Source: Cladocopium goreaui
Taxonomy: Eukaryota; Sar; Dinophyceae; Suessiales; Symbiodiniaceae
NCBI GenBank assembly: GCA_947184155.2
Contig: CAMXCT020006223.1
Location: 769,501-833,500 of the forward strand
DNA length: 64,000 bases
Reading direction: 5' to 3'
Shown here: piece after piece, positions 1-12,033 of the stretch
Numbering within the stretch: position 1 is the stretch's first letter
How the letters are laid out: each line of letters starts with the position of its first letter
Notes under the pieces: generated by a model
Seen by the model: only the letters and a program-made list of their open reading frames with translations
Database searches by the model: none
Told to the model about the DNA's origin: nothing
Made by a program: the position numbers and the translations under genes

Positions 1-2447
1 TATATGACTTTTAGTTATTCCCATTTCTTTTCTTCTTTCATTTTGAAAGTATGAGGTTTAATGCTATTTACTATTTTTGTAAAATTGAATTTTGCTTCTT
101 CAATATCATATTTCATATCTTTTTGCGATGTATCCACTAAATCGCCTTCTAATGTATAAGGTGCTGGAACAGAAACTTTTGATGGCGTGACGAAAAGTCT
201 TACACTACCATTAGCACAAAATCTTATGTCTCCGTTAGGGTCTTCGTTGTATAACTTGAAATGATTAACACCTGTATTTTCATTAAATATATAACTATTC
301 TTACCAGTTTCTTTGTGAAAATATGCCTTTTTGTCTTGATTGATGTATATATATATATCTTGAACAATTAACATCTTCATCTGCTTTTCTATATCTCATA
401 TATTCTACTAAACCGTCATCTGTTGTATTACTGCCTTGAAAAACCATATCAGCACCGGCATTTCTATGGATAAACAAGTATCCATAAATATATTGAGACG
501 ACAGCGCCCTACCTGTTGATACATCAATAATATTTTTAGTGCCATCTAATGTAAAGAAATTAACACCACCCCTTTTAAATACTACATTAGTAGGAGTGGC
601 ACTATCAATTACATCAAACTTACCACTTGCAGCAAGTAATGATATACCTGTATTTACTTCTACATTACCATTTCTAAAATACATAAAATCTATGGTGTTC
701 CTTCTAAAACTGTCATCAGCATTACCGATACTATCATATGTGTTTGATTTAGCACCCTTTGTTAGTTCCACTGCTTGTTGTGTTCCTTCAAACTTCATAT
801 ATTCAACATCACCTCTTGTAAAAACCAAATGAACATCAGTAGCATTTTTTGTATTGATGACATCAGTTTGCAATTCGGTATGACATACGACATCTACATT
901 AAAATACGCCTGTGTGTGTTTGATAATTGATACTTTAAGTGTTGAGGAAACGGACTACCACCAACATAAAACCGATGCAATCCACCAGCACCAAAAATAC
1001 AATAATCATAACCAGTATTGCCACTTCCTAAATTAATAGACCGGATATAACCTTTACCAGTCCCTAAAGCAATTGACCCTCCAAGGACTAATTCTATACC
1101 TGAAAGAAAATAAGAAGTTCCATTAACCGTTAAATCAAAACTTCCAAATTGAGCCCCTCCACCTATGACTAAATCGCCTTCTATTGTCTGTAATGTCTCA
1201 CCTGTATATTTTACTAAATTAGTATCATCAACGCCACCTCCACCTCCAATATCTGGACTTGTAGGCTTGTGAAATGTAATTAAATTGTTTTGTAATGTCA
1301 TAACTAAATTAGTTGTAGCATCTGGCACTGTGGGGCTTCCAACATAAAATTTAATTTCACCCGTGCTCTCGTTCATTACATAATTCATCACGGTAGAGGC
1401 GTTTTTACTTTCAACATAATCACATAAAATGTTATTAACACATTCTATGTTATTTGAAACGTATGAAGCACCATTGACAGTTAATACATTGCTTCCGTTT
1501 TTAGCACCATTAACACCAACAGTTCCTGCTACTTGTTGGTCGGTTTCTCCTGTCAGTTTTAAGCAGTTTGAGGTGTCGCCTGATAAATCTAAATTGGTAG
1601 GTTTATTAAATTCAACAATCCCGTTTTTAAAATGTCATTATTAAATTGGTTGTTGTATCGGGGACTATCGGACTGCCTACATAGAATTTCATTTCTCCGG
1701 TGCTTTCGTTCATAATATGGTTTATGATTGTTGATGTATTTTTGCTTTCAAAATTATCACATACAATAAAATTTTCACATTGAGTTTTAGTATTCAATAC
1801 TGTTAGATTTTCTTGAAGTTCAATCATACTGACATTGTTTCTTTTTATGAAAAAATCTAATGGTGCTACGGTGTCTATCTCTTGTGTTTTAAGATTGCCT
1901 CCACATTGTAGTAATTTACTTGCTACGATTTTACTTGCTGAAACATCATATTGTAAGTAAGTATCGCTGTTGCTTTGAAAAAGTATATCATTGGTATTGA
2001 GGGCATTGAATGTATTTGACTGAATATTAGAACCTTTGATATAACCGCTACTGTCCAAAGATGCTACTAAATGATTTCCCAGAATTTGACTATCTCCATT
2101 CACATAAAACGACTTATCAGAAGAACCAGCATTTAGGATTATTTTAGAAGTGCCATTAATATACCCGAGTCTCATTGTCCCTTCTATGTCTTGGGGATTG
2201 TTGATATTCAGTTTGTCATTGAGTAATGTATCTGTCTCTGATTTATTGTATTTATTATTCAGTAATGTATCTGTCTCTGATTTATTATACTAATTTGTTA
2301 AGTCAGCACCACCTCCACCACCACCTCCTCCATTGATGATTGCTGTATTGACATAACTTTCCGTTGCTAAATTTGAAGACCCTGTGTGTAGTATCTTGAC
2401 AGTTCGTCAGTTCCGATGTATCTGATTGAACCATTTAATGAAACCAT
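1..2447 (-). pseudogene. Virus/phage-type fibre protein with S74 chaperone start, decayed
   Basis: One reading direction from an ATG at 2447 to the window edge, broken by a frameshift near 2390, an in-frame TAG near 2290 and frameshifts near 1635, 885, 380 and 25. The N-terminal part has a glycine run and two copies of YNKSETDTLL (about 2210-2290), typical of trimeric phage and viral tail fibres. The middle holds repeated modules: MNESTGE.KFYVGSP occurs at about 1340-1385 and 1670-1715, followed by KPT..D and a KYTGET/KLTGET segment. The last piece (15-380) contains DTSQKDMKYDIEEA and IVNSIKPHTFK, resembling the start of the self-cleaving endosialidase chaperone (peptidase S74). A shift of frame near 25 would continue it as MGITKSHI past the window start. 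Such fibres recognise host surfaces. The many breaks say this copy is dead. Confidence is good for a fibre and moderate for S74. Confidence 0.7.
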
Positions 2448-2458
2448 TAATATAAATA

Positions 2459-3085
2459 TTATACATTATAATTTATATCATTTTTTTTAGTTTTTGAAGA
2501 AAACATATTCATACATACATTGTTGTATTTTTCTTGCTTTTGTTTTATGAATTGTTGTTGTAATACCAAATAGTGTTGAGCCATAGCATCAACTGGGTTG
2601 ATGGGTTGAACCGGAACTGGTTGCTTTTTCTTTATTAAAGGTTGGGTTGGTTGTTCTTCTTCTTCTTCATCGCTGTAATATATTTGGGGAGGTGGTTTAG
2701 GTTTAGGTTTTGCTGTTTGTTTTGCTTTGGGTTTTGCTTGTTTCTTGACCGGTGGTGGTTCTGGTGAGCATTTATGACTGTAGCGTAGATTTTTATATGT
2801 CATAGACCTTGAGCAGTCAGGACATTGGACTATATCACTTGCTCTTGGTTTTGCTTTGGGTAAAGGGCGTTGCCCTCCAGCACTTTCACTTTGTGAAAGT
2901 GGTTTGGGTTTAGGTTTGATTTCTTCTTCTTTGGGTTCTTTTGTAGGTTCTTCATTTTTTTCTTCAACAACTTCATTTGCTATTTCTGGAGTTTCAACAG
3001 GTTTGGGTTCTTCTTCAATTGTTTCCAGTGCTGGTGGTTCTTCTTTTGCTTCTTCATTTTGTAAATCAACTACTTTAATAGACAT
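2459..3085 (-). CDS. Low-complexity acidic/basic protein with one zinc-binding motif
   Basis: Intact 208-codon frame starting at ATG 3085. Residues 10-60 are Glu/Pro-rich and acidic, residues 57-85 and 110-135 are Lys/Pro-rich. Between them a single C-x2-C-x12-H-x-C motif (C88, C91, H104, C106) is likely to bind zinc. An acidic DEEEEEQ patch follows and the C-terminus is Gln/Lys-rich, possibly helical. No enzyme motif is visible. It sits upstream of the fibre gene on the same strand and is divergent from the polymerase/helicase gene, with about 130 bases between the starts. I do not recognise a named family. In this context an accessory or structural virus protein is the simplest reading. It is the only uninterrupted gene in the viral block. 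Confidence 0.6.
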   Translation of the reverse strand: MSIKVVDLQNEEAKEEPPALETIEEEPKPVETPEIANEVVEEKNEEPTKEPKEEEIKPKPKPLSQSESAGGQRPLPKAKPRASDIVQCPDCSRSMTYKNLRYSHKCSPEPPPVKKQAKPKAKQTAKPKPKPPPQIYYSDEEEEEQPTQPLIKKKQPVPVQPINPVDAMAQHYLVLQQQFIKQKQEKYNNVCMNMFSSKTKKNDINYNV

Positions 3086-3216
3086 ATATAAAAGTGGATA
3101 TATTTTTCTTAATATTTTCTTTTTATTTTTTTTTCAAGAAAACATTGAGAAATTAATAGTTAGGACTTGAAAAAAGTAATGTAAATTATGAAGAGAGAGA
3201 CAAGTTGAAGAAAAAA
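3086..3216. promoter_or_regulatory. Divergent AT-rich intergenic region of the viral block
   Basis: This 131-base gap separates two divergently oriented genes. It is dominated by A and T, with T-runs at about 3117-3134 and an A-run just before the ATG at 3217. A shared promoter is inferred from position alone; no defined motif can be named. Confidence 0.3.
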
Positions 3217-4886
3217 ATGATTGCTTGTATCAACATTGGTCTATTAGAAAAACAAACTAACACTGCTAAAAAGTCAATAGTGTTTTCAAAAATGGTTGAT
3301 GCCTTTTACTATCAAGAAACATACGGTGGTGATATAAATATTATTACTGAAACTACATATGACCGCTATTTCAATGATGGTTATGATGATGATGATGATG
3401 ATGATGATGATATGCTGATTGAAAAGGATGATAAGGGACATGTCATTGAGAATATTGAGAATGAAGTTGATAATGATATTCCTAAAAAGATAGATGAGTG
3501 TCAGTGTAAGCATTATGTGCTGAATATTTCTGATACAAAAACTGTAATGAACGGATATAGGTTTATCAAAGAACTAATTTTACAACATCATAACTTTGAT
3601 ATGAATGAGGCTTATGACACACTTATGAGGGATGGTGTCAAGGTGTATTCAGTAAAAACTGATGCCTTTGTGATTGATAAATGTAATTTAGGTCAGGCAA
3701 AGGAGGTGTTGAAATTTGGTAGTGAGATTGGAAACTGGAGGTGGTCTGATAAATTCAATTTTCCTACCAAGGCATTTTGTAAGCAACCCAGTGTTTTATG
3801 TGATATAACTGAATATCAAAATAAAACCGGTATGGTGAAGGATGAATGGAACACTGATGAAATCATAGATGAACATATTTTGAATAATAAACGGTTGATG
3901 ATTACAGGTGATGTGCCTGGAACAGGTAAGAGTTATATATGTCAGCACTTACAGAATAGAAACTATAAAGTCTTGTTCGTAGTCCCCACTAATAATTTGA
4001 AACAAGAGTGTGGAGCAGAAGCAATGACAATAAACAAGTTTTTTGGTATATCTTATGGTGATGAGAGGCTTGAGAAGTTTGATTATTCTGGTGTTGATGT
4101 CATAGTTTTTGATGAAATCATTTTTCATAATGTGGGTAAGTGGGCTTTGATATGGGACTTCTGTAAGAACAACCCTGACAAAATTGTAGTGGCAACTGGA
4201 GACACTAACCAGTTCAAAAACCCAGAGAGGGTAAGCAATGTAATGTCATTTGAGAAATATGCTGACCATTGTATTGATTTGATTTTTGAAAACAATATTA
4301 TGCTTTATGAATGTAAGAGGTTGAAGACTGAAGAAGACGGAAAGAAACTTTATGATATTAAGGCTATGATTGTGAACAATGCGCCTATACTTAATGTCAT
4401 TGAAAAACACTTTGGATGGAGTGAAGGGCAATGAGATATGTGAAAACAACATTGCTTATACAATTAAAACTTGTAGGGAAGTGAGCAATAAAATTAGAAA
4501 AATGAAAGGCATAGAACATGAATATGTGATAGGTGAGGAGGTCATCTGTAGAAAATATATTAAGACCAAAGGTAAGAAATTTAATGTAAATTTTAAATTG
4601 TTTAATTGTAAAAATTGTTGGTAATGATGTGGTTTTACAAAATGTGGCTACTAATGAGAAGCAAAATATAGAAATGAAATTATTGAGAAAGCATTTCATA
4701 TATGCTTACTGCTACACCTGTCATAGTAAGCAAGGCTGTAGTGTGGATGATGACATTGTGATATATGATTGGAGCAAATGGTATTGCAGTAAGAACTGGT
4801 ATTGGACAGCAATTACCAGAGCAAGAGATTTAAATAGAATTAAGTTTTATAAGTATCATGCTGATGAGAAGGATATGAGTAAATAG
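3217..4886 (+). pseudogene. Polymerase-palm-like / SF1 helicase, frameshifted
   Basis: Three frames join into one protein. Frame 1 (ATG 3217 to 4434) has an Asp run (about 3385-3410), then YRFIKELILQHHNF and VYSVKTDAFVI, which resemble the last palm motif of a B-family-like polymerase. A helicase follows: Walker A GDVPGTGKS (3907-3933), Walker B VIVFDEI (near 4100) and motif III ATGDTNQ (near 4192). The frame shifts near 4430 into KGNEICENN and again near 4610. The last piece carries the helicase C-terminal signatures YCYTCHSKQG and WTAITRARDL (4700-4840), as in superfamily 1 (Pif1/UvrD-like) enzymes. The N-terminus begins in mid-fold, so an upstream polymerase part may have been lost. Function would be viral DNA replication. 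Helicase identity is strong; the polymerase part is tentative. Confidence 0.75.
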
Positions 4887-4926
4887 AGATGTAGAAGATG
4901 GGGGTTATGTTGATGTAGATTTTTTG

Positions 4927-5112
4927 ATGAACCTGATGAATACCCAGTGTGAAAATTGTAATGAACCATTAGTGATAGATTTTGAAGATGGCAAGGTTTC
5001 ATCAAATATTAGTTGCCAAAGGGTTAATAATGATATTGCGCACTTCAAGGATAATTGTATAGGCTTGTGTGTTCAATGTAATTGTGCTTTTTCAAATAAA
5101 ATATCATTGTAA
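4927..5112 (+). pseudogene. HNH-like Cys-rich fragment
   Basis: Short frame of about 61 residues with CENC near its start and then SCQRVNNDIAHFKDNC followed by LCVQCNCAFSNK. The order R-x-N-N...H-x-x-D-N-C...C-x-x-C-N matches the core of HNH/endonuclease VII-like folds. Just upstream, another frame reads DVDFFDEPDEYPV, which looks like the acidic tail of the helicase, so this may be the C-terminal domain of the helicase gene cut off by a further frameshift. It ends shortly before the integrase start. Confidence is moderate for the fold and low for independent gene status. Confidence 0.45.
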
Positions 5113-5116
5113 ATAT

Positions 5117-5983
5117 ATGAGTAATAAGCAGACGATTATTAGTGATATTTATTTTGATAGAAGTGGTTATGGGAGCAAGGCTACAACTTTAAAAGATGCC
5201 AGAGAAAAAGATAAAACTATTGCTATGAAAGATGTTGAAGATTTTTTTAGAATGAATGTTGAGATTAAGAGAAAGCAAAGGGGTCAGAACAGTTTTGTAG
5301 CCCCCCACAACAACCACACTTTTCAACTTGATTTGTTTTTCATTTCAAAAAATGATATAGAAGCAACACAAAAGCTTAGAGCTGGGTTGGTAATGATTGA
5401 TGTATTAAGTAAATATGCTGTAGTAGTCCCTATTAAAAGCAAAAGCCCAGCCGATGTCAGCGCTGGAACAATGGAAGGGCTGGAGAAGATGAAGGCAAAA
5501 CCAAAAATCATATACACTGATGATGAAGGTAGTATAAGTGGTGCTGACTTCAAGCAACTAGTTGAAGATGAAGGGATTGAACTTTATAGAACTAGAGGTC
5601 ATCCAGCCTTCGCTGAAAGATTTATTAGGACATTTAAAGATAAACTCTTCAAAAGGGTTGAGAATGATGAGAAGAAAGGAAAAAATATCATTCAATGGAT
5701 AGATTACATAACCGAGATTTTACTAACATACAACAACAAAGACGTCCATAGTGCTACTGGACTAACTCCAAATGAAGCAAGGAAAGAAAGGAATGAGTTT
5801 AGAGCAAAACTTAATGTTTCAGTAAAAGCAAAGAAGGAAAGACTATACCCTTCTTTAGAAGTAGGAGACCGAGTAAAGATAATGAGAAAGAAAGCAATTA
5901 GGACCCAGAGGCAGATCACTGGCGGACATGCCCTGGAGGTCAGGCATTATGCGGCGGACACAGCCAACTATGCAGTGACCTGA
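5117..5983 (+). pseudogene. DDE (retroviral/Polinton-type) integrase, 3' truncated
   Basis: ATG at 5117 (MSNKQTI) is preferred over an upstream non-ATG extension. The rve catalytic core is clear: first Asp in FQLDLFF (residue about 72), second in IYTDDEG (about 135), Glu in PAFAERFIRTFKD (about 167). It is followed by WIDYITEILLTYNN and ATGLTPNEA, and by the start of the small C-terminal barrel, VGDRVKIMRKKAI. From about 5900 the base composition turns GC-rich and the residues (RTQRQITGG onward) no longer fit the family. The open frame runs to a TGA at 5981-5983 in foreign sequence. This enzyme would insert the element into host DNA. All three catalytic residues are present, but the missing C-terminus makes activity unlikely. 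Confidence 0.85.
5895..5915. other. Junction of viral block and host DNA
   Basis: Composition and codon use change abruptly inside the integrase frame: A-rich codons up to AAAGCAATTAGG, then GC-rich sequence (CAGAGGCAGATCACTGGCGG). The element therefore ends by truncation here rather than at a recognisable terminal inverted repeat. The exact base cannot be fixed without the intact relative. Confidence 0.55.
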
Positions 5984-6226
5984 GCAGTAGATCAAGAAAT
6001 GAGGAAACTGAGGAAACTGAAAGACTCAAATGACTTAAAGATACTTAAAGACTGTGACATTTGAATGACGCGTTCACCGCTTACGAAGTGACGCATCGGC
6101 TGAGGCGCATGACCTGGAGTTCTTTGCCAGACAGTCAGAGGCTGATGTCGCTGAGGTTTGGTCAGCCAACAGGCAGCGCACTTCTGCAGAGTACGGTAGT
6201 ATTGCCCCATATTGCCTCCAAGTACA

Positions 6227-6341
6227 TGTATATATATAATATTATATTATATAATATAATATAATATTATATTATATTATATGATATCATATCATATTAT
6301 ATTGTATTGTATTGTATTATATTATATTATATTATATTATA
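6227..6341. repeat. AT-rich simple repeat
   Basis: Units of TATAT, ATAAT, TATTA and TATTG alternate without interruption over about 115 bases. Confidence 0.85.
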
Positions 6342-9300
6342 CTTGGAAACAAGTGTTCACTCTGGACAGAACAGGGGTCTTGAATGGTCTTGATATCTTC
6401 CTTTTTGGAGGATTTCAAACATCACAATAACTGGTGGTTTGTTCTGGTGAGACACTCATTGCTAGCCATCCCCAAAAGGTCATGATGGAGGAGAGATCAG
6501 CAATATTCTCACAGGATGGTGACCTTTTTTCTGGGTGAAGTTCCCAAATTTTCACAGTTTAATATGGTTTCTACCCCTTTTTTGGGGGGTTGAATCCACC
6601 ATTGAACTGGGTTGAAGCCCTGCAGCCAATGAGGCTTGGCTTGGCGTTCAAGATGCCAACAGGGGTCGATAGCTCAGAAGATGAGATTGATGGTCGAAGG
6701 GCGGAATGAAACTACAGATTCACTAGGGTACTGAGAAGAAAACCAGATGCAATGCGATCATGAACAAGGGATCGGGAGATGAACATGTTCAAAAGATGTT
6801 TGGGCTAGTTGGACAAAAGTGTTGCATGACATTCCTCATTTGATACTGCCGGAGGTGTACGCGTTAGGAGCCTCAGATTGCAGCGGAAGTGTGTGCAAGT
6901 TCATGGCATAAAGTCATTGACCCACCTGGAGAATTGATGAGAGTTGGCTGTTTTGGGCACACTACAACAAACTCGCAAATAACACCAAATCAAACCATCA
7001 GGAAGACATGTTACTGATTTCGTCGGACAGGAAGCATGCGAAAAGAGCCCCTCTTTGGATGAGATCATGGGAGATCCAAAACTGGGTGGTTCAATCGGGA
7101 GACCTCATCCAAGGGAACCAAGCGGTGAAACCCTCAGCCATCATTTGACCAGGCCGTACCTTCCTTTGGACATGGATGCAATGCCAGATCCAGCATTGAT
7201 TGCATCGTGGCTTGGCATGAAAACACCATAAAACACCCAAGCCATTCCTTGATTGGCATCCTTTGGAAGGGTTTTCATACGGTTGTGTGAGTGAAATCTC
7301 TTCCAGAATGGTGATTACACCTTCTTTTGGGGGCAACGATAGATCTTCAGGCTGTTCGCGGTGAGCGCCGTCGGTGCCCCAGTGCTGGTGATTTGAACCA
7401 TTTGTTTTAGCTTAGTGACGCAGCGGGTGACATGAAAATTACCTTGGTTTGCTTCCGCCTAGTTTTGGTATTTTGCCAAAAGTCAACCAATCAACTCTTC
7501 AAGGCTTACACTACTTGAATTTCCTTGAATATATATATACATACAGTATATATATAGTATAATAATAATATTAATAGTATAACATACATATATATATATG
7601 TAGTATAATAATGTTATTAATAGTAATAATCATAGTGATTACAACTATAATAACAATACTGATGATAATAATAGTTATATAATATTTAATAACAATATAT
7701 ACATATATCATATACATGTATTATGGCTAAGTCTCACCATTTCAACCGGTCCAAGTGAATTATTTTGCTCACGCCTCCGAGGCGCCTGGAAACATACCAA
7801 GGTTTTGATCCTCAGTGGGGACCGGAGGCACAAAAAAAAGTGTATATACAGCATCCATGTGGATTCTGAAAATAAAGGAACAAAGCTAGCACTAAAGCAG
7901 ATTTCTTTTTTTCTGGGTGTCTATGACATTCTATGACAATGGATAAGAGATTACATACTTATAAAGGACACAAGACTGGCGAAGGCTTGAGTGACGGTAT
8001 CCTATCAATAGAAATCCTGAGAATCCCTCAGGACAAGCTGTGCATCATGCAGAAGTGCTTATGGTGCAGAAGTTTCTCCCAAATACACAAGGGGAGCTGT
8101 CCAAGCTAAGATGGTTTCCCATGCTGGTGCAAACCAAATTAAATGTGATCATTTGGCTCCCACGGTTGAACTTCCGGAAGCAAGGTATATTGAAACAAAC
8201 TCGGGCGCGGCACATGAAAGAATTGTGTCCTCCTACGTCCTACCCCTGTTTTTTTTGGGAGGGCTATTTGTTTAGGATATACATGGATATACAGTATACA
8301 GAACATTAGAAAACGATGTCACATCTCATGGCATGTCAAGATACAAATCAACATTTTGGATATTCACAAATCGTCATAAATGAATCTCCACATAATCCAT
8401 CATTCAAACGCACTAAAATCTTCGGGCATGAACTTCGGGCTTTGAGGCCTGGCAGCTTCCTGTGAGATGAGCGCTCACTGGGCAAAAAGATACAACATGG
8501 GCGTCGGATCATTTGTGTCTGAAAATATCTGGGAACAAACGAGGAAAGCACCACAAGACACCCGTGAAATCCATTGAAATCCTTGAACGAAGAGAATGTG
8601 AGCACTGCCTCCATTGTGTCAAAAGGCCATACTTAATGAGATACACAGTTACGTGGGCGCATCTTATTTTTTGGACGACCGCACATGAGGACACTGGGAC
8701 ATGGTTTCTGGGTAGTGATGAATCCATGATTCATGATGATATATGTTTATTGAAATTGTTGATATTTGTGGATATCGATTGTAAGATATTATTGGCATTG
8801 ATTCTTGTTTGCGGAGACATGATGCTGATGCTTATGGACACTTGTTTTATTTGCTCTGAAATCGTTTCTTTTTTGATGTTTATTGAGATCAAACATAAAT
8901 CAATCCCTCTTGATAGAATGACGCAGACGTAAGTTTATGGATATGTTTCATTTCCTTCTTTTGTGAAAAGGACTTGGTGACTTTTTAGTTTGAACAGAAG
9001 AATTTCTTGATGATGTGACCAGACGTTGCGCTCATGAAGACCAGAATATGGCGCTTGATTGATCATAATGTGGTAAACCCAATGCCATCAATATCAAATT
9101 TTGAATGGATTCACATTCATACATTTATACAATACAATACCACACATTTCTGGTAAAAATGGGGTTTATGGCAGGTTTACCACATTCATCAGGGATCTCA
9201 ACCAAAGCTAGTGCGCTTAGTCGGTGATGCCGTTGCGCTTGGTCTTGCTCTCAGGGCCGATATGGGATGATCTCAGGGATGATTGATGTTCGGCGGTTGA

Positions 9301-10229
9301 AGAATGTCATTCCCCGAAAAACAAAGAACTAATGAGTCCATTCATGTCCCAATTTTGACCCCCAGCTGTGCATGAAACTCCAACAGGACCAAATCCACCC
9401 CCTTTGTCTCCATTCTCAATGTGTAGCCCTCCATAAGAACATATAAAAAAGACACTGAACCGGACCATTTCAACATGGCAGGGCAATGTTAAAAGTTACT
9501 TAGAAGTACCCTGCATGCCTGCATGTTGAAGTTGTTTCTTGGTGTCTTCACCCCCAACGCCGTGGGATTGCTAGTGCGACGTTGTGAGGTGGTCTTCGAT
9601 TTCGCGAGGGACTCGGGCAAAGCCATCCGCGACCACCAAAAACCCAAAGAATCGAAAAGAGCTCACGGCTCCAAACGGCTGCAACCCTTCAAGAACGCCT
9701 TTGGTTCAACGTGGTTTGACATGGTTTAGTGTGGTTTAACACTGTTTAACAAGGCTTAATCTGGTCTGTATAAATGCTATTCTGAATACATATGATCTTT
9801 GACTTTGAAGGGGAAATCGATGGTTTTGCTGCCCAAGTTGGCACAGGGTCCTTTGATCCCAGCAAAGGCTGCCTGATGGGATTCGACCACGATGAAGTTC
9901 AACCATGTTAAGACAAGATCCAGGTTTACCATGTGGGAAAAAGGATTGGAAAACGATTCCAGCCACATGGACATTAGGGGTCGTCAAAACTCAAAATCCA
10001 CTGACTCGACCCATCCCCATTTTGTAAGGACCAGACTTTGAGTGTGGTTCATGTCTACAATTCCATAGTGCGACACTCGGAAGTCATGATGGCTGCAAAA
10101 TTTCTTTGACCTTGCAGCAATGGGGCGTCATCGGGTTCTTGGGTGAATTGAACGGAGAAAAATGGCAGTCTTTATCTGTACCAGTTCATACGAGTTCTGG
10201 CAGTGGCAATCTTGATGTTTCCAGCTCGT

Positions 10230-10392
10230 TCTGTTTGCTGCCCACACACTCAGCTTCTTCAGCCACTATCCCAGCTATCTGAGGCTGGTGGCAGAGAGGT
10301 GTGGCAACTACCTGCACCACATGCCTGTAGCGAGGCAGGGCAGTGTGGACCCTCAGGTGACTGTGGCAACGCTGGAACTGGCTGGAAGTCGC
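10230..10392 (+). CDS. Possible exon, unrecognised
   Basis: A GC-rich stretch is open in one + frame reading FFSHYPSYLRLVAERCGNY followed by LHHMPVARQ and ending near TLELAG. Composition is like that of the confirmed exons, but no family is recognised and the other strand is also open. It could be an upstream exon of the HAD-like gene that follows. Confidence 0.2.
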
Positions 10393-11127
10393 CAAGGATC
10401 AGGTTCGGAAGGTTGCAATTCCAGCAGGAATCTGAAGGAACTTGGAGGGCTTCAAAAACTGGGGAACCCAAAGCCACATGAAACCCACCGTGTTTGTTGT
10501 TAGGAGAAAACAAACAGATACAGGTCCCTTCCCAGCATTTTTGGACAGCTCGACTGGGCCACTCCCGACCTCCAACATATCAACATATTCATTCGTTTCC
10601 ACAACTGCCAAGGTTGGCTCGTATTGTCGGCCTAGATCGACACCCTCAGCTGCAGCAACAAGGCCTTGATGTGTGACGGGCCCTTCATGCCAAACTGACC
10701 TTCGACATGCCAAACGTTGTTCTGTCGACATGCCTCTGTTTGGACGCAGAATGGAACATAGTAAATCGGACAATAGAAACGCACCGTCAACATGCCAACC
10801 GAAGACACGCCACCATCCCCAACTTTCACTTTACAATTTGCTGTCATTTTCAATCATCGACGATTATTCCAATTGGCTTGAATTGCTGGTCGGAATTATT
10901 GGTAAATGTTCCCTGTTGGGAATTTCGAATATTGTTGAGCATCACCCAAACAGACGCTTGTCAGTGGCGATTCCCCGTTTCTGAGCTATGGAACTGTGGA
11001 TCATGGGATCATGAACTGGATCATGAAGTGAGATGATCGCTATGATTCGCTATGGATTACTAAATATTACTAAAACAAACTGAAGTTCCTTGGACCACAT
11101 CCTAAAAACTGTCGGAGCCGGAGGTGG

Positions 11128-11757
11128 CTTTGCCATGGCTGCCTTTGGTGGTGCAGAGCGTGTGCAACGCCTTGCAGGGATGTTGGAGCGGGGGATGGGA
11201 CAGGGGTCACCCACAGCTTCTGCGAAGATTCCCGAACCAATCTGTAATTGAATTGAAACTGATTTGAAACTGTTGAAACTGTCAGAGGCACTGGCGCGCA
11301 AGGTGAAGTTTTACGAGTTGAAGTCGCCATAGACTACCGGAGCTCCAGCCAACCTGGCCAGGAGCAGCTTCGACAGGCTGGTGTTGAGTGCATCATTTGC
11401 TCCAGAGGCGCCCAGCCGTTTCTCCTCATTTGTTCTGGAAGCTAGGCCATATACCTAATGGTTGGGTGATGTTCAATGGGGACATTTAATGACCCATGTT
11501 TTTTTGGAAGGTATTTTTCAGACTTGCCGGCTCCCTTTATGGAAATTCATGGAAATTCTTAGCCACTGCACCTCAAAACTCAAAACTGGGTAGAGTAATG
11601 TGGTGTTTCTGTGAGGCAAAAAAACCTGGGGTCCCAGCTCAACATCGCACCTGGTGGCAGGTTTGGTGGGTCCCATCCAAAAGCTCTTGGATCAGCTGGG
11701 ACTGCTGCGCTACTTCTCAGAGGTCTATGGCAACATCGGGGACGCTTATGGCCAGAC
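11128..11757 (+). CDS. HAD-like hydrolase, two 5' exons
   Basis: Exon at about 11,128-11,212 reads AFGGAERVQRLAGMLERGMG, and exon 11,661-11,757 (after AG) reads GPIQKLLDQLGLLRYFSEVY followed by GNIGDAYGQT. Together they resemble the middle of HAD-superfamily proteins, where a helix-rich F-G-G-x-x-R segment is followed by a K-L-L-x-x-L-G-L-x-x-Y-F...V-Y-G-N stretch. The N-terminal DxDxT nucleophile exon was not found. The gene does not continue before gene A starts at 12,049; exons that fit the next part of the same protein lie at 46,711-47,394. Identity is by motif memory only. Confidence 0.45.
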
Positions 11758-12033
11758 GAGTTGGATCCTCAGGGGATCTGGCCCCAGTTGAACCTGGATT
11801 CCCATGGGTAAAACAATAATAAACCATCCCCCAAATCACCCTGAATAGGTGGTGTAAACCCTTCCCCAATGGCTAGTTTATTATTGTTTAAACCACATTA
11901 CCAGGTTTCCAGCACCTTTGCATTTTTCACTCCAAATCCTGGATTGTCATGGATTTTCCCCATTTTCCCCATGGATAGTCGTTGAATATGGTGGCCCCGC
12001 AGCATCTTGCAGCGCGTAGCCAGTGCAGCACAG

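Larger units (their letters stand above)
5984..11127. other. Host spacer without convincing genes
   Basis: No open frame here shows a recognisable motif or exon pattern. It contains an AT dinucleotide/pentanucleotide tract at 6227-6341 (TATAT and TATTA units) and a degenerate AT-rich tract at 7530-7720. A GC-rich stretch at 10,230-10,400 could be an exon and is listed separately. Confidence 0.5.
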
